A DNA stretch of 44,430 nucleotides from assembly GCA_029865265.1 (NCBI GenBank), contig JAOUHG010000026.1, positions 1 to 44,430 of the forward strand, given 5' to 3'. Positions 32,301 to 39,517 of the stretch are shown here, in pieces (positions within the stretch are counted from its first letter, which is position 1; each line of letters starts with the position of its first letter). The DNA comes from Candidatus Krumholzibacteriia bacterium (GTDB taxonomy: Bacteria; Krumholzibacteriota; Krumholzibacteriia; WVZY01; JAKEHA01). A program made the translations under genes and the position numbers. The notes below the pieces were generated by a model. The model was not told where the DNA came from and ran no database searches. It was given only the letters and a program-made list of their open reading frames with translations.

Positions 32301-33110
32301 CTACGCCCGGCCCGCCCGCACACCCTCTTCGGACAGCGCGGCGATGACGGCGTCGTGCAGGAGGCCGTTACTCGAGAGCAACGCCCCGCCATGAAGGGTG
32401 TCCTCACCCCGGAAGGAGGTGGAGCGCCCGCCCGCCTCCTCCACGATGATCTTCACCGCGGCGATGTCCCAGGGTTGCATCTTGGGATCGATGGCGATCT
32501 CGCCCGCTCCCTCCGCCACCAGCATGTGCTGGTAGAAATCGCCGAAACCGCGCGTGCGCAACACGCGCCGGAAGATCGGTTGCAGGCGTTCCGGCGGCGC
32601 CGCCTCGGCGCGGCCACTCAGATCCGCGTGAAAGAGGTGTGCGCGGGACAGGTCCTTGATCGCAGAGACGTGCAGACGCTTCCCGTCACGAAACGCGCCC
32701 ACGCCCCGGGCTGCCCGCCAGCGCGCGCCCAGTGCCGGCGCCGAAACCACGCCCGCGACCACCGTGCCGTCCTGTTCCACGGCGAGCAGCGACGCAAACA
32801 CCGGAATGCCGCGCACGAAGTTGCGCGTGCCGTCGATGGGATCGATGATCAGGCGCGCACCGCTGGTCGAGGGGGTGTCTTCCTGCTCCTCGCCCAGCAC
32901 GCCGAGCCCCGGCCAGCCGGACGCGACCACGTCGCGCGCCATGGCCTCGATGGCGCGGTCGGCCTCACTCACCGGCGAACCGTCGGACTTGTCGTCCACC
33001 TGCAGGCGCGGCTCACCGAACCAGCGCAACGCAATCGCGTCCGCGCGGTCGGCCAGATCGTCCAGCAACCCGGCCCAGCGGGCGATATCGGTGTCAGGTA
33101 CCTTGGACAT
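32301..33110 (-). CDS. inositol-monophosphatase-family phosphatase (HisN-like)
   Basis: 269 residues of the lithium-sensitive Mg-dependent phosphatase family. Metal and catalytic residues are present: Asp51 (SPVSEADRAIE), Glu74-Glu75 (GEE), Asp90, Asp93 and Thr95 in IIDPIDGTRNFVRG, and a later WDIAA motif. The sequence after DGTRNF (FVRGIPVFASLLAV) resembles histidinol-phosphatases of the HisN type more than the inositol phosphatase of E. coli, but substrate assignment is uncertain. ATG 33110 has AGGAGGACC just upstream, 9 nt after the peptidase stop, so it is co-transcribed with the genes on both sides. Confidence 0.88.
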   Translation of the reverse strand: MSKVPDTDIARWAGLLDDLADRADAIALRWFGEPRLQVDDKSDGSPVSEADRAIEAMARDVVASGWPGLGVLGEEQEDTPSTSGARLIIDPIDGTRNFVRGIPVFASLLAVEQDGTVVAGVVSAPALGARWRAARGVGAFRDGKRLHVSAIKDLSRAHLFHADLSGRAEAAPPERLQPIFRRVLRTRGFGDFYQHMLVAEGAGEIAIDPKMQPWDIAAVKIIVEEAGGRSTSFRGEDTLHGGALLSSNGLLHDAVIAALSEEGVRAGRA

Positions 33111-33119
33111 CGGTCCTCC

Positions 33120-35225
33120 TCAGTTGGGTATGCCCAGTTGGCTGAGTATGAATGCATACTCGTAGGCGGTGTCGTGCAGGCGATCGTAGCGCCCCGACGC
33201 TCCACCGTGGCCGCCGGGCTCCAGCTTGGTGCGAAACAGCAGCAGATTCCCGCCCGTCTTGCTGGCGCGCAGCTTCGCCACCCACTTGGCCGGTTCCCAG
33301 TACATCACCTGGCTGTCGTTGAACGAGGTGCGCACCATCATGACCGGATATGGGTGACGACCCACGTTGTCGTAGGGCGAGTAGCTCTTCATGTAGTCGT
33401 AAGCGGCCTTCTCATTGGGGTTGCCCCATTCCAGGTACTCCCCGGTGGTCAGCGGGAGCGTGGGATCCAGCATGGTGTTCATCACGTCCACGAAGGGCAC
33501 GGCGGTAAGAACCACCTTGAAGAGTTCCGGCCGCATGTTGACCACCGCACCCACCAGCAGCCCGCCCGCGCTGCGGCCTGTTATCGCCAGTTGCTCAGGC
33601 GACGTGTACCCCTTCTCGATCAGGTACTCGGCACACGCGATGAAATCCGTGAACGTGTTGTGCTTGCTCATCAGCCGGCCTTCCTCGTGCCAGCGCTTCC
33701 CCATTTCGCCACCGCCGCGTACATGTGCGATCGCGAAGATGACGCCGCGGTCCAGCAGGCTCAGCCGGTCCGAGGAAAACCAGATGTCCAGCGAATAGCC
33801 GTACGACCCGTACCCCAGCAGCAACAGGGGGCGGTTGCGGGGCTTCCTGTCGCTCCGGTACACCAGGGACACCGGAACAAGGGTGCCGTCGGGGGCGCGC
33901 GCGTGGACCCGCTCCGACCGGTACTTGTCGCGGTCGTAACCGAGCACCGGCTTCTCCTTGAGCAGCTCGAAGCTGCGTGCCTTCATGTCGTAGTCATACA
34001 CCGACGCCGGCGTAACGAAGGACTCGTACACCAGACGCAGCTTCTCGGTCTTGAACACCCGGTTGTCACCGAGTTCCACGTAGTAGACCGGCTCTGGAAA
34101 CGCCACATCGTAGGAACGCCCCGACCGGATGTCCGCCACCCGGATCCTAGGCAGGCCGTCCGCGCGCTCGGTGATCACGTAGTAGCGGTCGAAGCAGTCC
34201 ACGTCTTCGATCATCACGTCCTCGCGCTCCCCCCACACCTGCTCCCATCCGGCCTCGTCCGGCGATGACACCCGTGCCGTGACCAGGCGGAAGTTCGGTC
34301 CGCTGTCGTTGGTGCGGATGAAGAATCGCTCGCCGGAATGGTCCACGTAATACTCGTGCCCCTCGCGGCGGCCGGCGAGGGACATCGGAGCCGCGTCGGG
34401 CGCCGACGCCGCCATGTACCAGACCTCGCTGGTGGTCGAGCTGGCCGCGACCAGAAAAACATACGCGCCGCTGCGCGAGCGCTGCAGGTAGAGGTCGTAG
34501 AGTTCGTCGGTCTCCTCATAGACGAGTTCCGGCGGCGCGGACCCGGCCACGTAACGGTAGAGCTTGTGCCAGCGCTTGGTCTGGGGATCCTCCTGGATGA
34601 AGAACAGCGTCTGGTTGTCCGCCGCCCATACCACCGCGGATACACGCTGGGCGATGTCGGCAATCAGTTCGCCGGTGCGGAGGTCCTTGATGTGCAGCAC
34701 GTACTGGCGAAAGCCGGTGGTGTCGGTGGTGTACGCGAGCAGGGCGCCGTCGTCGGTGGCTTCGCGGTCGCCAATGCGGAAGAACGCCAGCCCCTCCGCC
34801 ATCGTGTTGACGTCCAGCAGGACCTCTTCCGGCGAATTCGCGCGGCTGCCCCTGCGGCAGTGGATGGGGTACTGCTTCCCCTCCTCGGTGCGGGAGTAGT
34901 ACAGGAAATCTCCGAAACGGTAGGGCACGTCGACGTCCGTCTCCTGTAGCCGCGCGAGCATCTCGTCGTACAGCTCCGCCTGCAGTGCCGCGGTAGGCGC
35001 CATCTTCTCCGCCGCATAGCCATTCTCCGCCTCGAGGTACGCGCGCACCTCGGGACTCTCCTTCTCGCGCAACCAATAGTAGTTGTCGCGAAGAGTATCG
35101 CCATGGGTGACGGTTTCGTGCGGCCGGCGCGCCGCAACCGGCGGCTCCGCGGCAGTCGCCACAATGGAGGGGAGTAGAACCAGGAGGAGAAGAACGCCTG
35201 CGGCGGGAATCCTGTGCGTGGTCAT
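33120..35225 (-). CDS. prolyl-oligopeptidase family S9 peptidase, oligopeptidase B-like, exported
   Basis: 701 residues. A signal peptide (about residues 1-25, ending VATAAEP) precedes the S9A architecture: N-terminal propeller (HETVTHGDTLRDNYYWLREKESPEVRAYLEAEN) and a C-terminal hydrolase. The catalytic triad is Ser in GRSAGGLL (about 551), Asp in SFNDSQVMYWEPAKW (about 637) and His in EPGGHGGASGR (about 671). RGGGEMGKRWHEEGRL and KHNTFTDFIACAEYL are oligopeptidase B hallmarks. It cleaves short peptides, usually after basic residues. The signal peptide indicates export, unlike E. coli PtrB. It is first in a minus-strand operon with the phosphatase and ICMT-like genes; an insertion sequence ends 82 nt upstream of its start. 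Confidence 0.93.
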   Translation of the reverse strand: MTTHRIPAAGVLLLLVLLPSIVATAAEPPVAARRPHETVTHGDTLRDNYYWLREKESPEVRAYLEAENGYAAEKMAPTAALQAELYDEMLARLQETDVDVPYRFGDFLYYSRTEEGKQYPIHCRRGSRANSPEEVLLDVNTMAEGLAFFRIGDREATDDGALLAYTTDTTGFRQYVLHIKDLRTGELIADIAQRVSAVVWAADNQTLFFIQEDPQTKRWHKLYRYVAGSAPPELVYEETDELYDLYLQRSRSGAYVFLVAASSTTSEVWYMAASAPDAAPMSLAGRREGHEYYVDHSGERFFIRTNDSGPNFRLVTARVSSPDEAGWEQVWGEREDVMIEDVDCFDRYYVITERADGLPRIRVADIRSGRSYDVAFPEPVYYVELGDNRVFKTEKLRLVYESFVTPASVYDYDMKARSFELLKEKPVLGYDRDKYRSERVHARAPDGTLVPVSLVYRSDRKPRNRPLLLLGYGSYGYSLDIWFSSDRLSLLDRGVIFAIAHVRGGGEMGKRWHEEGRLMSKHNTFTDFIACAEYLIEKGYTSPEQLAITGRSAGGLLVGAVVNMRPELFKVVLTAVPFVDVMNTMLDPTLPLTTGEYLEWGNPNEKAAYDYMKSYSPYDNVGRHPYPVMMVRTSFNDSQVMYWEPAKWVAKLRASKTGGNLLLFRTKLEPGGHGGASGRYDRLHDTAYEYAFILSQLGIPN

Positions 35226-35297
35226 GGATGCTCCGGGGGTGACAGGTGTATCGGCCGTTCAGACCCCGGGATGCTACACCCCGCGCGCCGCGTGTTC

Positions 35298-35306
35298 AAA
35301 AGGAAA
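35298..35306 (+). repeat. left target-site duplication (9 bp) of the insertion sequence
   Basis: AAAAGGAAA directly abuts the left inverted repeat and is repeated exactly at 36518-36526 after the right inverted repeat. Its length fits IS1-family insertion. Confidence 0.88.
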
Positions 35307-35330
35307 GGTTGTGGCCACGAGAATGTCCCT
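35307..35330 (+). repeat. left terminal inverted repeat
   Basis: Starts GGTTGTGGC and contains GAGA and TGTCCCT shared with the right repeat; differs at four of 24 positions. A longer palindrome (35324-35335 with 35347-35357) begins inside it. Confidence 0.85.
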
Positions 35331-35356
35331 GGCACGGGGAATGCCAGTGCCGGGAC

Positions 35357-36454
35357 ATGGGACCGGGATCGGCGGGATGGGCTCCTCCCCATTGCCCCAA
35401 CCCCAACTGCACATACTTCAACACCTTGACGGATGACTGGCCCTTCAAGCGCAAGGGCTACTACCTGCGTCAGACCTCCCCCCAGCGTATCCAGCGGTTT
35501 ACATGTCTCTGCTGCAAGCGTCACTTCAGTACCCAGACCTTCTCGACGTCCTACTGGCAGAAGCGCCCTGATCTCATCGCCCGTATCGTCATGATGGTAG
35601 TCGGCTGCATGGGCAACCGCCAGATGGCCCGCGCACTGGGTGTCAGCCCCACCAGCATCGCCCATCACATTGCCCGCCTGGGGCGGCACTGTCTGCTCCT
35701 GCAAGCGGACGAGCTCGCGCGGATCGAGCACCTTGACGAGATCGCGATCGACGGGTTCGAGAGTTTCGAGTGGAGCCAGTACTTTCCGTTTCACCATAAC
35801 GTGGCGGTGGACGTTGCCTCAGGCTACTTCCTCTACCACACGGACAGTCCGTTACGCCGCAAGGGGCGCATGACGGCGCACCAGCGGGCGCACCGTGCGG
35901 TTCTCGAGGCCGAGCTGGGGCGGGCGCATCCCCGGGCTGTGGAGACGGGTGTTCGGGAGTTGCTGGCAGGCGTCGTGCGCGGGGGACACGCGGTAACGAT
36001 CCGCAGCGACGATCACCGGGCCTATCCTCGCGCCATTGCCGCCGTTGTCCGGAAGATCGATCACCAGGTCACTTCATCAAGGCAGCGCAGGGACGAACGC
36101 AATCCGCTCTGGGAGATCAACGTGCTCGACCTCTTGATCCGGCACAGCACGGCGGCGCACAAGCGGGAGACGATTGCGTGGGCGAAGCGGCGGCAGGCGT
36201 CGATCGAGAAGCTCTCGATCTTCCAGGTGTGGCGCAACTACGTGAAGCGGCGGCGTGAGAAGGGAGGCCGGGTGACCTCGGCGATGCTTGTGGGGCTGGC
36301 GAGCCGGCCGTGGCGGCTTCGGGATCTGCTGAGAGAGCGGTTGTTCTTTGAGAAGGTGGCGTTGTCGGAGCGCTGGCAACAGTACTATCGACGACACGTT
36401 GAGACCCGGGCGCTGCGGGTCAACCGGGCCCACGAACTGACCTACGCCTTCTAA
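35357..36454 (+). CDS. transposase, IS1-like, zinc ribbon plus DDE domain
   Basis: 365 residues from ATG 35357. The zinc ribbon is Cys13-x4-Cys18 (CPNPNC) with Cys50-x2-Cys53 (CLCC), followed by RHFSTQTFSTSYW and a helix-turn-helix segment (GNRQMARALGVSPTSIAHHIARLGRH). The RNase H-like part shows IDGFESFEWSQY, IRSDDHRAYPRAI and downstream Glu residues that are DDE candidates. The frame is open upstream to 35246, before the element's left end; a TTG at 35309 could give a longer protein with CPWHGECQC. ATG 35357 is the first ATG within the element, directly after the end palindrome. It is full-length with no frameshift, so the element may be active. Confidence 0.82.
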   Translation: MGPGSAGWAPPHCPNPNCTYFNTLTDDWPFKRKGYYLRQTSPQRIQRFTCLCCKRHFSTQTFSTSYWQKRPDLIARIVMMVVGCMGNRQMARALGVSPTSIAHHIARLGRHCLLLQADELARIEHLDEIAIDGFESFEWSQYFPFHHNVAVDVASGYFLYHTDSPLRRKGRMTAHQRAHRAVLEAELGRAHPRAVETGVRELLAGVVRGGHAVTIRSDDHRAYPRAIAAVVRKIDHQVTSSRQRRDERNPLWEINVLDLLIRHSTAAHKRETIAWAKRRQASIEKLSIFQVWRNYVKRRREKGGRVTSAMLVGLASRPWRLRDLLRERLFFEKVALSERWQQYYRRHVETRALRVNRAHELTYAF

Positions 36455-36493
36455 CGACGGCTCCGGGCAGTCGGGCATGATCGTGCCCCGTCT

Positions 36494-36517
36494 AGGGACA
36501 ATCTCCCAGCCACAACC
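36494..36517 (-). repeat. right terminal inverted repeat
   Basis: Reads GGTTGTGGC inward on the minus strand from 36517, matching the left repeat at 20 of 24 positions. It lies 39 nt after the transposase stop. Confidence 0.85.
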
Positions 36518-36526
36518 AAAAGGAAA
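36518..36526 (+). repeat. right target-site duplication (9 bp)
   Basis: AAAAGGAAA, identical to 35298-35306. Confidence 0.88.
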
Positions 36527-36551
36527 CCGCGGGCGGTGGTGCGCAGCGCGC

Positions 36552-37439
36552 TCAGGCGATGACGAGTTCCACGAAGTTTCCGTCCGGATCCGCGGTGCGG
36601 ATGCGGCCGGAGTCCTGCGAGCGGGCAGGCGCGGCGGCCGCGGCCAGACGGGCCGCGAGCAGGTCCAGTGACGCGGCGTCGGGCAGTAGGATACTGTAGG
36701 AGATCAATCCCAGCGCGTCGGCCGGCGGGCGCGGGCCCCCGCTGCTCGACCACACGTTGGCGCCCACGTGGTGATGGTAACCACCGGCCGCCAGGAAGAG
36801 CGCGCCCTCGATGGAGCGCTGGGTGACGCTCATGCCCAGAACCGCGTGATAGAACGCCTCCGTCCGGGCAAGATCCGATACCCGCAGGTGGACGTGGCCG
36901 ATGCGCGCGGCGCTATCGATTCCACCCCAATCGCCCGGCCAGTCCGAGAGCTCGGCCAGCACCGAATCGAGATCCAGCGGAACCGTGATCATCTCCACCT
37001 GGCCGTTGCGAAACGGCCACAACTCCGCGGGCCGATCGGCGTAGACCTCGAGACCATTCCCGTCCGGGTCGGCCAGGTAGACCGCCTCGCTGACGTCGTG
37101 GTCCGCGAATCCGTCGATGCGCCACTTCACATCGCCGAGGTGGCGGATCACCATGGCGAGAGAACGCCGCGACGGCACCCGGATGGCCACGTGGTAGAGA
37201 CCGGTGCTGTGCGGCTCCCGCGGCGGAGCGTCCTTCTTTTCGGTGAGCACGATCAACCCCGGCCCGCGCCCATTGGCAGACAGCGTCGCGGTGCTCGGCC
37301 CCCCGCTCACCATGCGCAGGCCCAGCACGTCCAGGTAGAACGCCAGCGATCGGTCCAGATCACTCACGCGAAGGTGCACGTACCCGACGCTCGCGCTTGT
37401 CGCCAGCCGGAATTCGGAAGGGTCGTTGGCAATATCCAT
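36552..37439 (-). CDS. two-domain VOC/extradiol dioxygenase-like protein (catechol 2,3-dioxygenase type)
   Basis: 295 residues with two vicinal-oxygen-chelate domains: residues about 18-135 (VGYVHLRVSDLDRSLAFYLDVLGLRMV ... LYHVAIRVP ... GLEVYAD) and about 175-295 (IGHVHLRVSDLARTEAFYHAVLGM ... GYHHHVGANVW ... DGNFVELVIA). The second domain offers His, His and Glu placed as the Fe(II) ligands of extradiol dioxygenases, and the family resembles B. subtilis CatE. It would cleave catechol-like substrates, though VOC proteins also include glyoxalases. The ATG is 5 nt after a TATAGT hexamer on the minus strand, with no Shine-Dalgarno and no good -35. The insertion sequence lies 34 nt after its stop. 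Confidence 0.85.
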   Translation of the reverse strand: MDIANDPSEFRLATSASVGYVHLRVSDLDRSLAFYLDVLGLRMVSGGPSTATLSANGRGPGLIVLTEKKDAPPREPHSTGLYHVAIRVPSRRSLAMVIRHLGDVKWRIDGFADHDVSEAVYLADPDGNGLEVYADRPAELWPFRNGQVEMITVPLDLDSVLAELSDWPGDWGGIDSAARIGHVHLRVSDLARTEAFYHAVLGMSVTQRSIEGALFLAAGGYHHHVGANVWSSSGGPRPPADALGLISYSILLPDAASLDLLAARLAAAAAPARSQDSGRIRTADPDGNFVELVIA

Positions 37440-37572
37440 AACTAACTATAACACAATATATTACAACGTTTGTCTGAGATTGCGCTGGAGTCCAGCACCG
37501 GGCGCACGGCCCGGCCCGGAAGCACCCGAAGCAACACCGCAACGTCCGTGCCAGAGACGGCCGGCACAGCGC

Positions 37573-37767
37573 CTACGCGTCGGCGTCGGGCATCGCGATC
37601 CAGAGGATCACGTAGACCAGCGCGCCGGGAAACGCCGCGCTCAAAACGGAGAGAACCACGTACGCGAGACGCGTTCGGTTGGCGGGCCAGCCGAGCCACT
37701 CGGCGAGGCCGCCGCACACCCCGGCGATGACGCGGTCGTTCGATTTGCGGAGGGTTCCCTGGGGCAT
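37573..37767 (-). CDS. PspC-domain membrane protein, single-domain
   Basis: 64 residues, almost the whole of a PspC domain: LRKSNDRVIAGVCGGLAEWLGWPANRTRLAYVVLSVLSAAFPGALVYVILWIAMP. PspC proteins are small inner-membrane proteins of the phage-shock envelope stress response, but stand-alone copies outside psp operons are common and undefined. AAAGGAG lies 6 nt before ATG 37767, 14 nt after the DUF4126 stop, so it ends a three-gene unit with DUF4126 and GNAT genes. Confidence 0.92.
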   Translation of the reverse strand: MPQGTLRKSNDRVIAGVCGGLAEWLGWPANRTRLAYVVLSVLSAAFPGALVYVILWIAMPDADA

Positions 37768-37781
37768 GACGGCTCCTTTCA

Positions 37782-38351
37782 TCACCGATCCAGACGCGCG
37801 CGTGCCATGCGCCGCGCCGCCGAGAACAGAAACACCAGCAAACCGGTGATCAGGATGAAACCGATCACCGGCACCAGCACCGCGAGCACCGACGCGGTGA
37901 CGGACCCTGCCGTTTCGCCGGTGGAAACGGCCGGATTCGCAACGCCACCGGTGACGACGCTGGACTTGAGGCGGGTGAGCACGGTGGCGCTCTGCACCGT
38001 TCCCGCCATCCCCGCGCCGGCGATGATCGCCACCCCCCAGCGCACGACGGGGGGTAGATCCGTGACCACCGCGGCGGTCACCGCGACCCCGGCCAGAATC
38101 GCGGCCGGCGTGGCGAGGGTGTCGAGCGCATTGTCCAGCCAGGGGACGTAGTACGCGCCCACCTCGAGCACGGTCGCGCTGGCGAAGGCCACCAGTGCCG
38201 GCGTGGACGCGATCCACTCGAAACCCGACGATAGCGGTACGTGTCCGAACCGGGCGGCAATGCTGAGCACGAGGAAGGGAACGAAAACACGGAATCCGCA
38301 CGCCGCCGCGAGGCCCGCCCCGATCATGATGCTGACGATGGTGTCCGGCAC
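37782..38351 (-). CDS. DUF4126 membrane protein
   Basis: 189 residues with about five hydrophobic segments. The GTG at 38351 gives MPDTIVSIMIGAGLAAACGFRVFVPFLVLSIAARFG, the expected start of DUF4126 proteins, and lies 4 nt after the GNAT stop. Family features continue with YYVPWLDNALDTLATPAAILAGV and NPAVSTGETAGSVTASVLAVLVPVIGF. No molecular function is known for the family. Confidence 0.85.
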   Translation of the reverse strand: MPDTIVSIMIGAGLAAACGFRVFVPFLVLSIAARFGHVPLSSGFEWIASTPALVAFASATVLEVGAYYVPWLDNALDTLATPAAILAGVAVTAAVVTDLPPVVRWGVAIIAGAGMAGTVQSATVLTRLKSSVVTGGVANPAVSTGETAGSVTASVLAVLVPVIGFILITGLLVFLFSAARRMARARLDR

Positions 38352-38355
38352 GCGA

Positions 38356-38883
38356 TCAGCGCCTCGGGCGCGACTTCTTCCCTGGCGCCGCCGCGATCGG
38401 TTTGCGGTACTGAACCACGCGCCAGGTCTCCTCGAAGCCCAGCTCGCTCCAGAACTTCTGGGCGTCCTCGTTGTCGATTTCGGTGTCGGTGGCCATGTCG
38501 CGGCAGCCCCTGGAGGCGAACCACGCCGCGGCCGCGTCGGTGAGGGCCCCGCCCAGTCCGAGACCACGGTACTCCGGCACCAGGTAGACGCCCTCGATGT
38601 AGCCGACCGGGCCGCCCAGGCACCCATCCACGAGATTGCGCAGGGACACCTCCAGGAAGCCCACGATGTCGCGGTTGGGCGCGCGCACGAAGAGGCACTT
38701 GCGGTCCCGCGACGCGAGAATCAGCTTGATCTCACGGTCGTGGAAGGAATCGTCGAGCCCCGCATACATATCGGCACGCATGGCCTTCCACACCACGCGA
38801 TCTTTCGCGGTGGCCGGCTGCAGCTTGAACGCCGGAGACGCTTTCTTCTTGCCGCCGGCGGCACTGGCTTTCTTCTTCTTCAC
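38356..38883 (-). CDS. GNAT acetyltransferase, AAC(6')-like, with basic N-terminal tail
   Basis: 175 residues from GTG 38883, chosen for its GGGGGA ribosome site; a GTG at 38922 would add 13 residues. The GNAT core is GYIEGVYLVPEYRGLGLGGALTDAAAAWFASRGCRDMATDTEIDNEDAQKFWSELGFEETWRVVQYRK, including the acetyl-CoA loop R-G-L-G-L-G. This end closely resembles aminoglycoside 6'-N-acetyltransferases of the AAC(6')-Iy class. Whether it modifies drugs or a native amine cannot be told. The first 18 residues are Lys/Ala/Gly-rich (KKKKASAAGGKKKASP), like a histone-H1 tail. It leads the GNAT-DUF4126-PspC unit. Confidence 0.85.
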   Translation of the reverse strand: MKKKKASAAGGKKKASPAFKLQPATAKDRVVWKAMRADMYAGLDDSFHDREIKLILASRDRKCLFVRAPNRDIVGFLEVSLRNLVDGCLGGPVGYIEGVYLVPEYRGLGLGGALTDAAAAWFASRGCRDMATDTEIDNEDAQKFWSELGFEETWRVVQYRKPIAAAPGKKSRPRR

Positions 38884-39007
38884 GGTATCCCCCGCTGGTA
38901 TGTCATCTGAACGTCGCTCCACCCGTTACCCGGGTGTGCCGTGGACTATTCGAACAGACGGTAGCCAATCACGCACCGTGCCGTCCAGCGCTTCCGGCCC
39001 AGGCGGG

Positions 39008-39036
39008 GTGTCACCCGGCGCGTCCTGTGGTACAAT
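39008..39036 (+). promoter_or_regulatory. candidate promoter of the small secreted protein
   Basis: GTGTCA (39008-39013), 17-bp spacer, TACAAT (39031-39036) preceded by TGG (extended -10). The predicted start near 39043 leaves a short leader carrying GGGAG before GTG 39062. Confidence 0.5.
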
Positions 39037-39061
39037 TCCACCCCGAATGGGAGATCGTCTC

Positions 39062-39517
39062 GTGAAGCTCGCCCGAATCATCGCCACGGCGGCCATCGCC
39101 ACCCTCCTCCCCCAGGCGTCGCCCGCCGGCGAGGCCAGCGCCGACAGCGCGGCCGCGCAACCGATCTCCATCCCCGCCCCCTCGTTCGACGGACTGACGC
39201 GCCCCGGCTATCCGTTGCGCGACGGCATGGACCCCACGTCGAGCGGGCACCTCAATCTATCCCTCAGCATGTCGGCGATGGCGTGGTACGAACCGCCCAC
39301 CCGCTTCGATGCGGTCCTCCACGGTGCCGGCACCGCCGCCACGCTGGGAATGTTCCTCGGTGCCGTCGGCAACACGCTGGGATGGTTCGACGAGGAGACG
39401 ACGTGGTGGATGACGGGCTCGCTGGCGGCGGTCGGCGCCGCGTACGCAGGCGTGAAATACGAACCGCAGCCGAAGGTGAGGCTGCAGTGGTCGGTGGGCG
39501 AAGACGACGGGCGTTAG
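39062..39517 (+). CDS. hypothetical secreted protein
   Basis: 151 residues. GTG 39062 is preferred because GGGAG lies 8 nt upstream and it gives a classical signal peptide (MKLARIIATAAIATLLPQASPAGEA); an in-frame ATG at 39047 directly after the promoter is the alternative. The mature part begins with a Pro/Ser-rich linker. It then has two hydrophobic stretches (HGAGTAATLGMFLGAVGNTLGWF and WWMTGSLAAVGAAYAGVKY) that may be membrane helices. No family recognised. Its TAG stop overlaps the TAA stop of the convergent methyltransferase (TTAG, 39514-39517). Confidence 0.6.
   Translation: MKLARIIATAAIATLLPQASPAGEASADSAAAQPISIPAPSFDGLTRPGYPLRDGMDPTSSGHLNLSLSMSAMAWYEPPTRFDAVLHGAGTAATLGMFLGAVGNTLGWFDEETTWWMTGSLAAVGAAYAGVKYEPQPKVRLQWSVGEDDGR

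Larger units (their letters stand above)
35307..36517 (+). mobile_element. complete insertion sequence, IS1-family-like, 1211 bp
   Basis: Bounded by 24-bp imperfect inverted repeats (35307-35330 and 36494-36517, 20 of 24 matching, outer core GGTTGTGGC) and flanked by a perfect 9-bp direct repeat AAAAGGAAA. It holds one transposase gene. The GGT terminus, the 9-bp duplication and a zinc-ribbon plus DDE transposase all agree with an IS1-related family, here with a single long ORF rather than insA/insB. It sits between a VOC dioxygenase gene and the peptidase gene, in an intergenic site. The perfect duplication suggests a recent insertion. Confidence 0.88.

Noticed and set aside
32127-34268. 713-codon plus-strand open frame
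   Set aside because: It spans antisense to three well-supported genes (ICMT-like, phosphatase, peptidase) and has no domain or ribosome site.
37540-37575. GTGCCAGAGAC and GGCCGGCAC similar to the IS end palindrome
   Set aside because: Only about 10 bases match, the outer GTTGTGGC part is missing, and such GC-rich words occur by chance.
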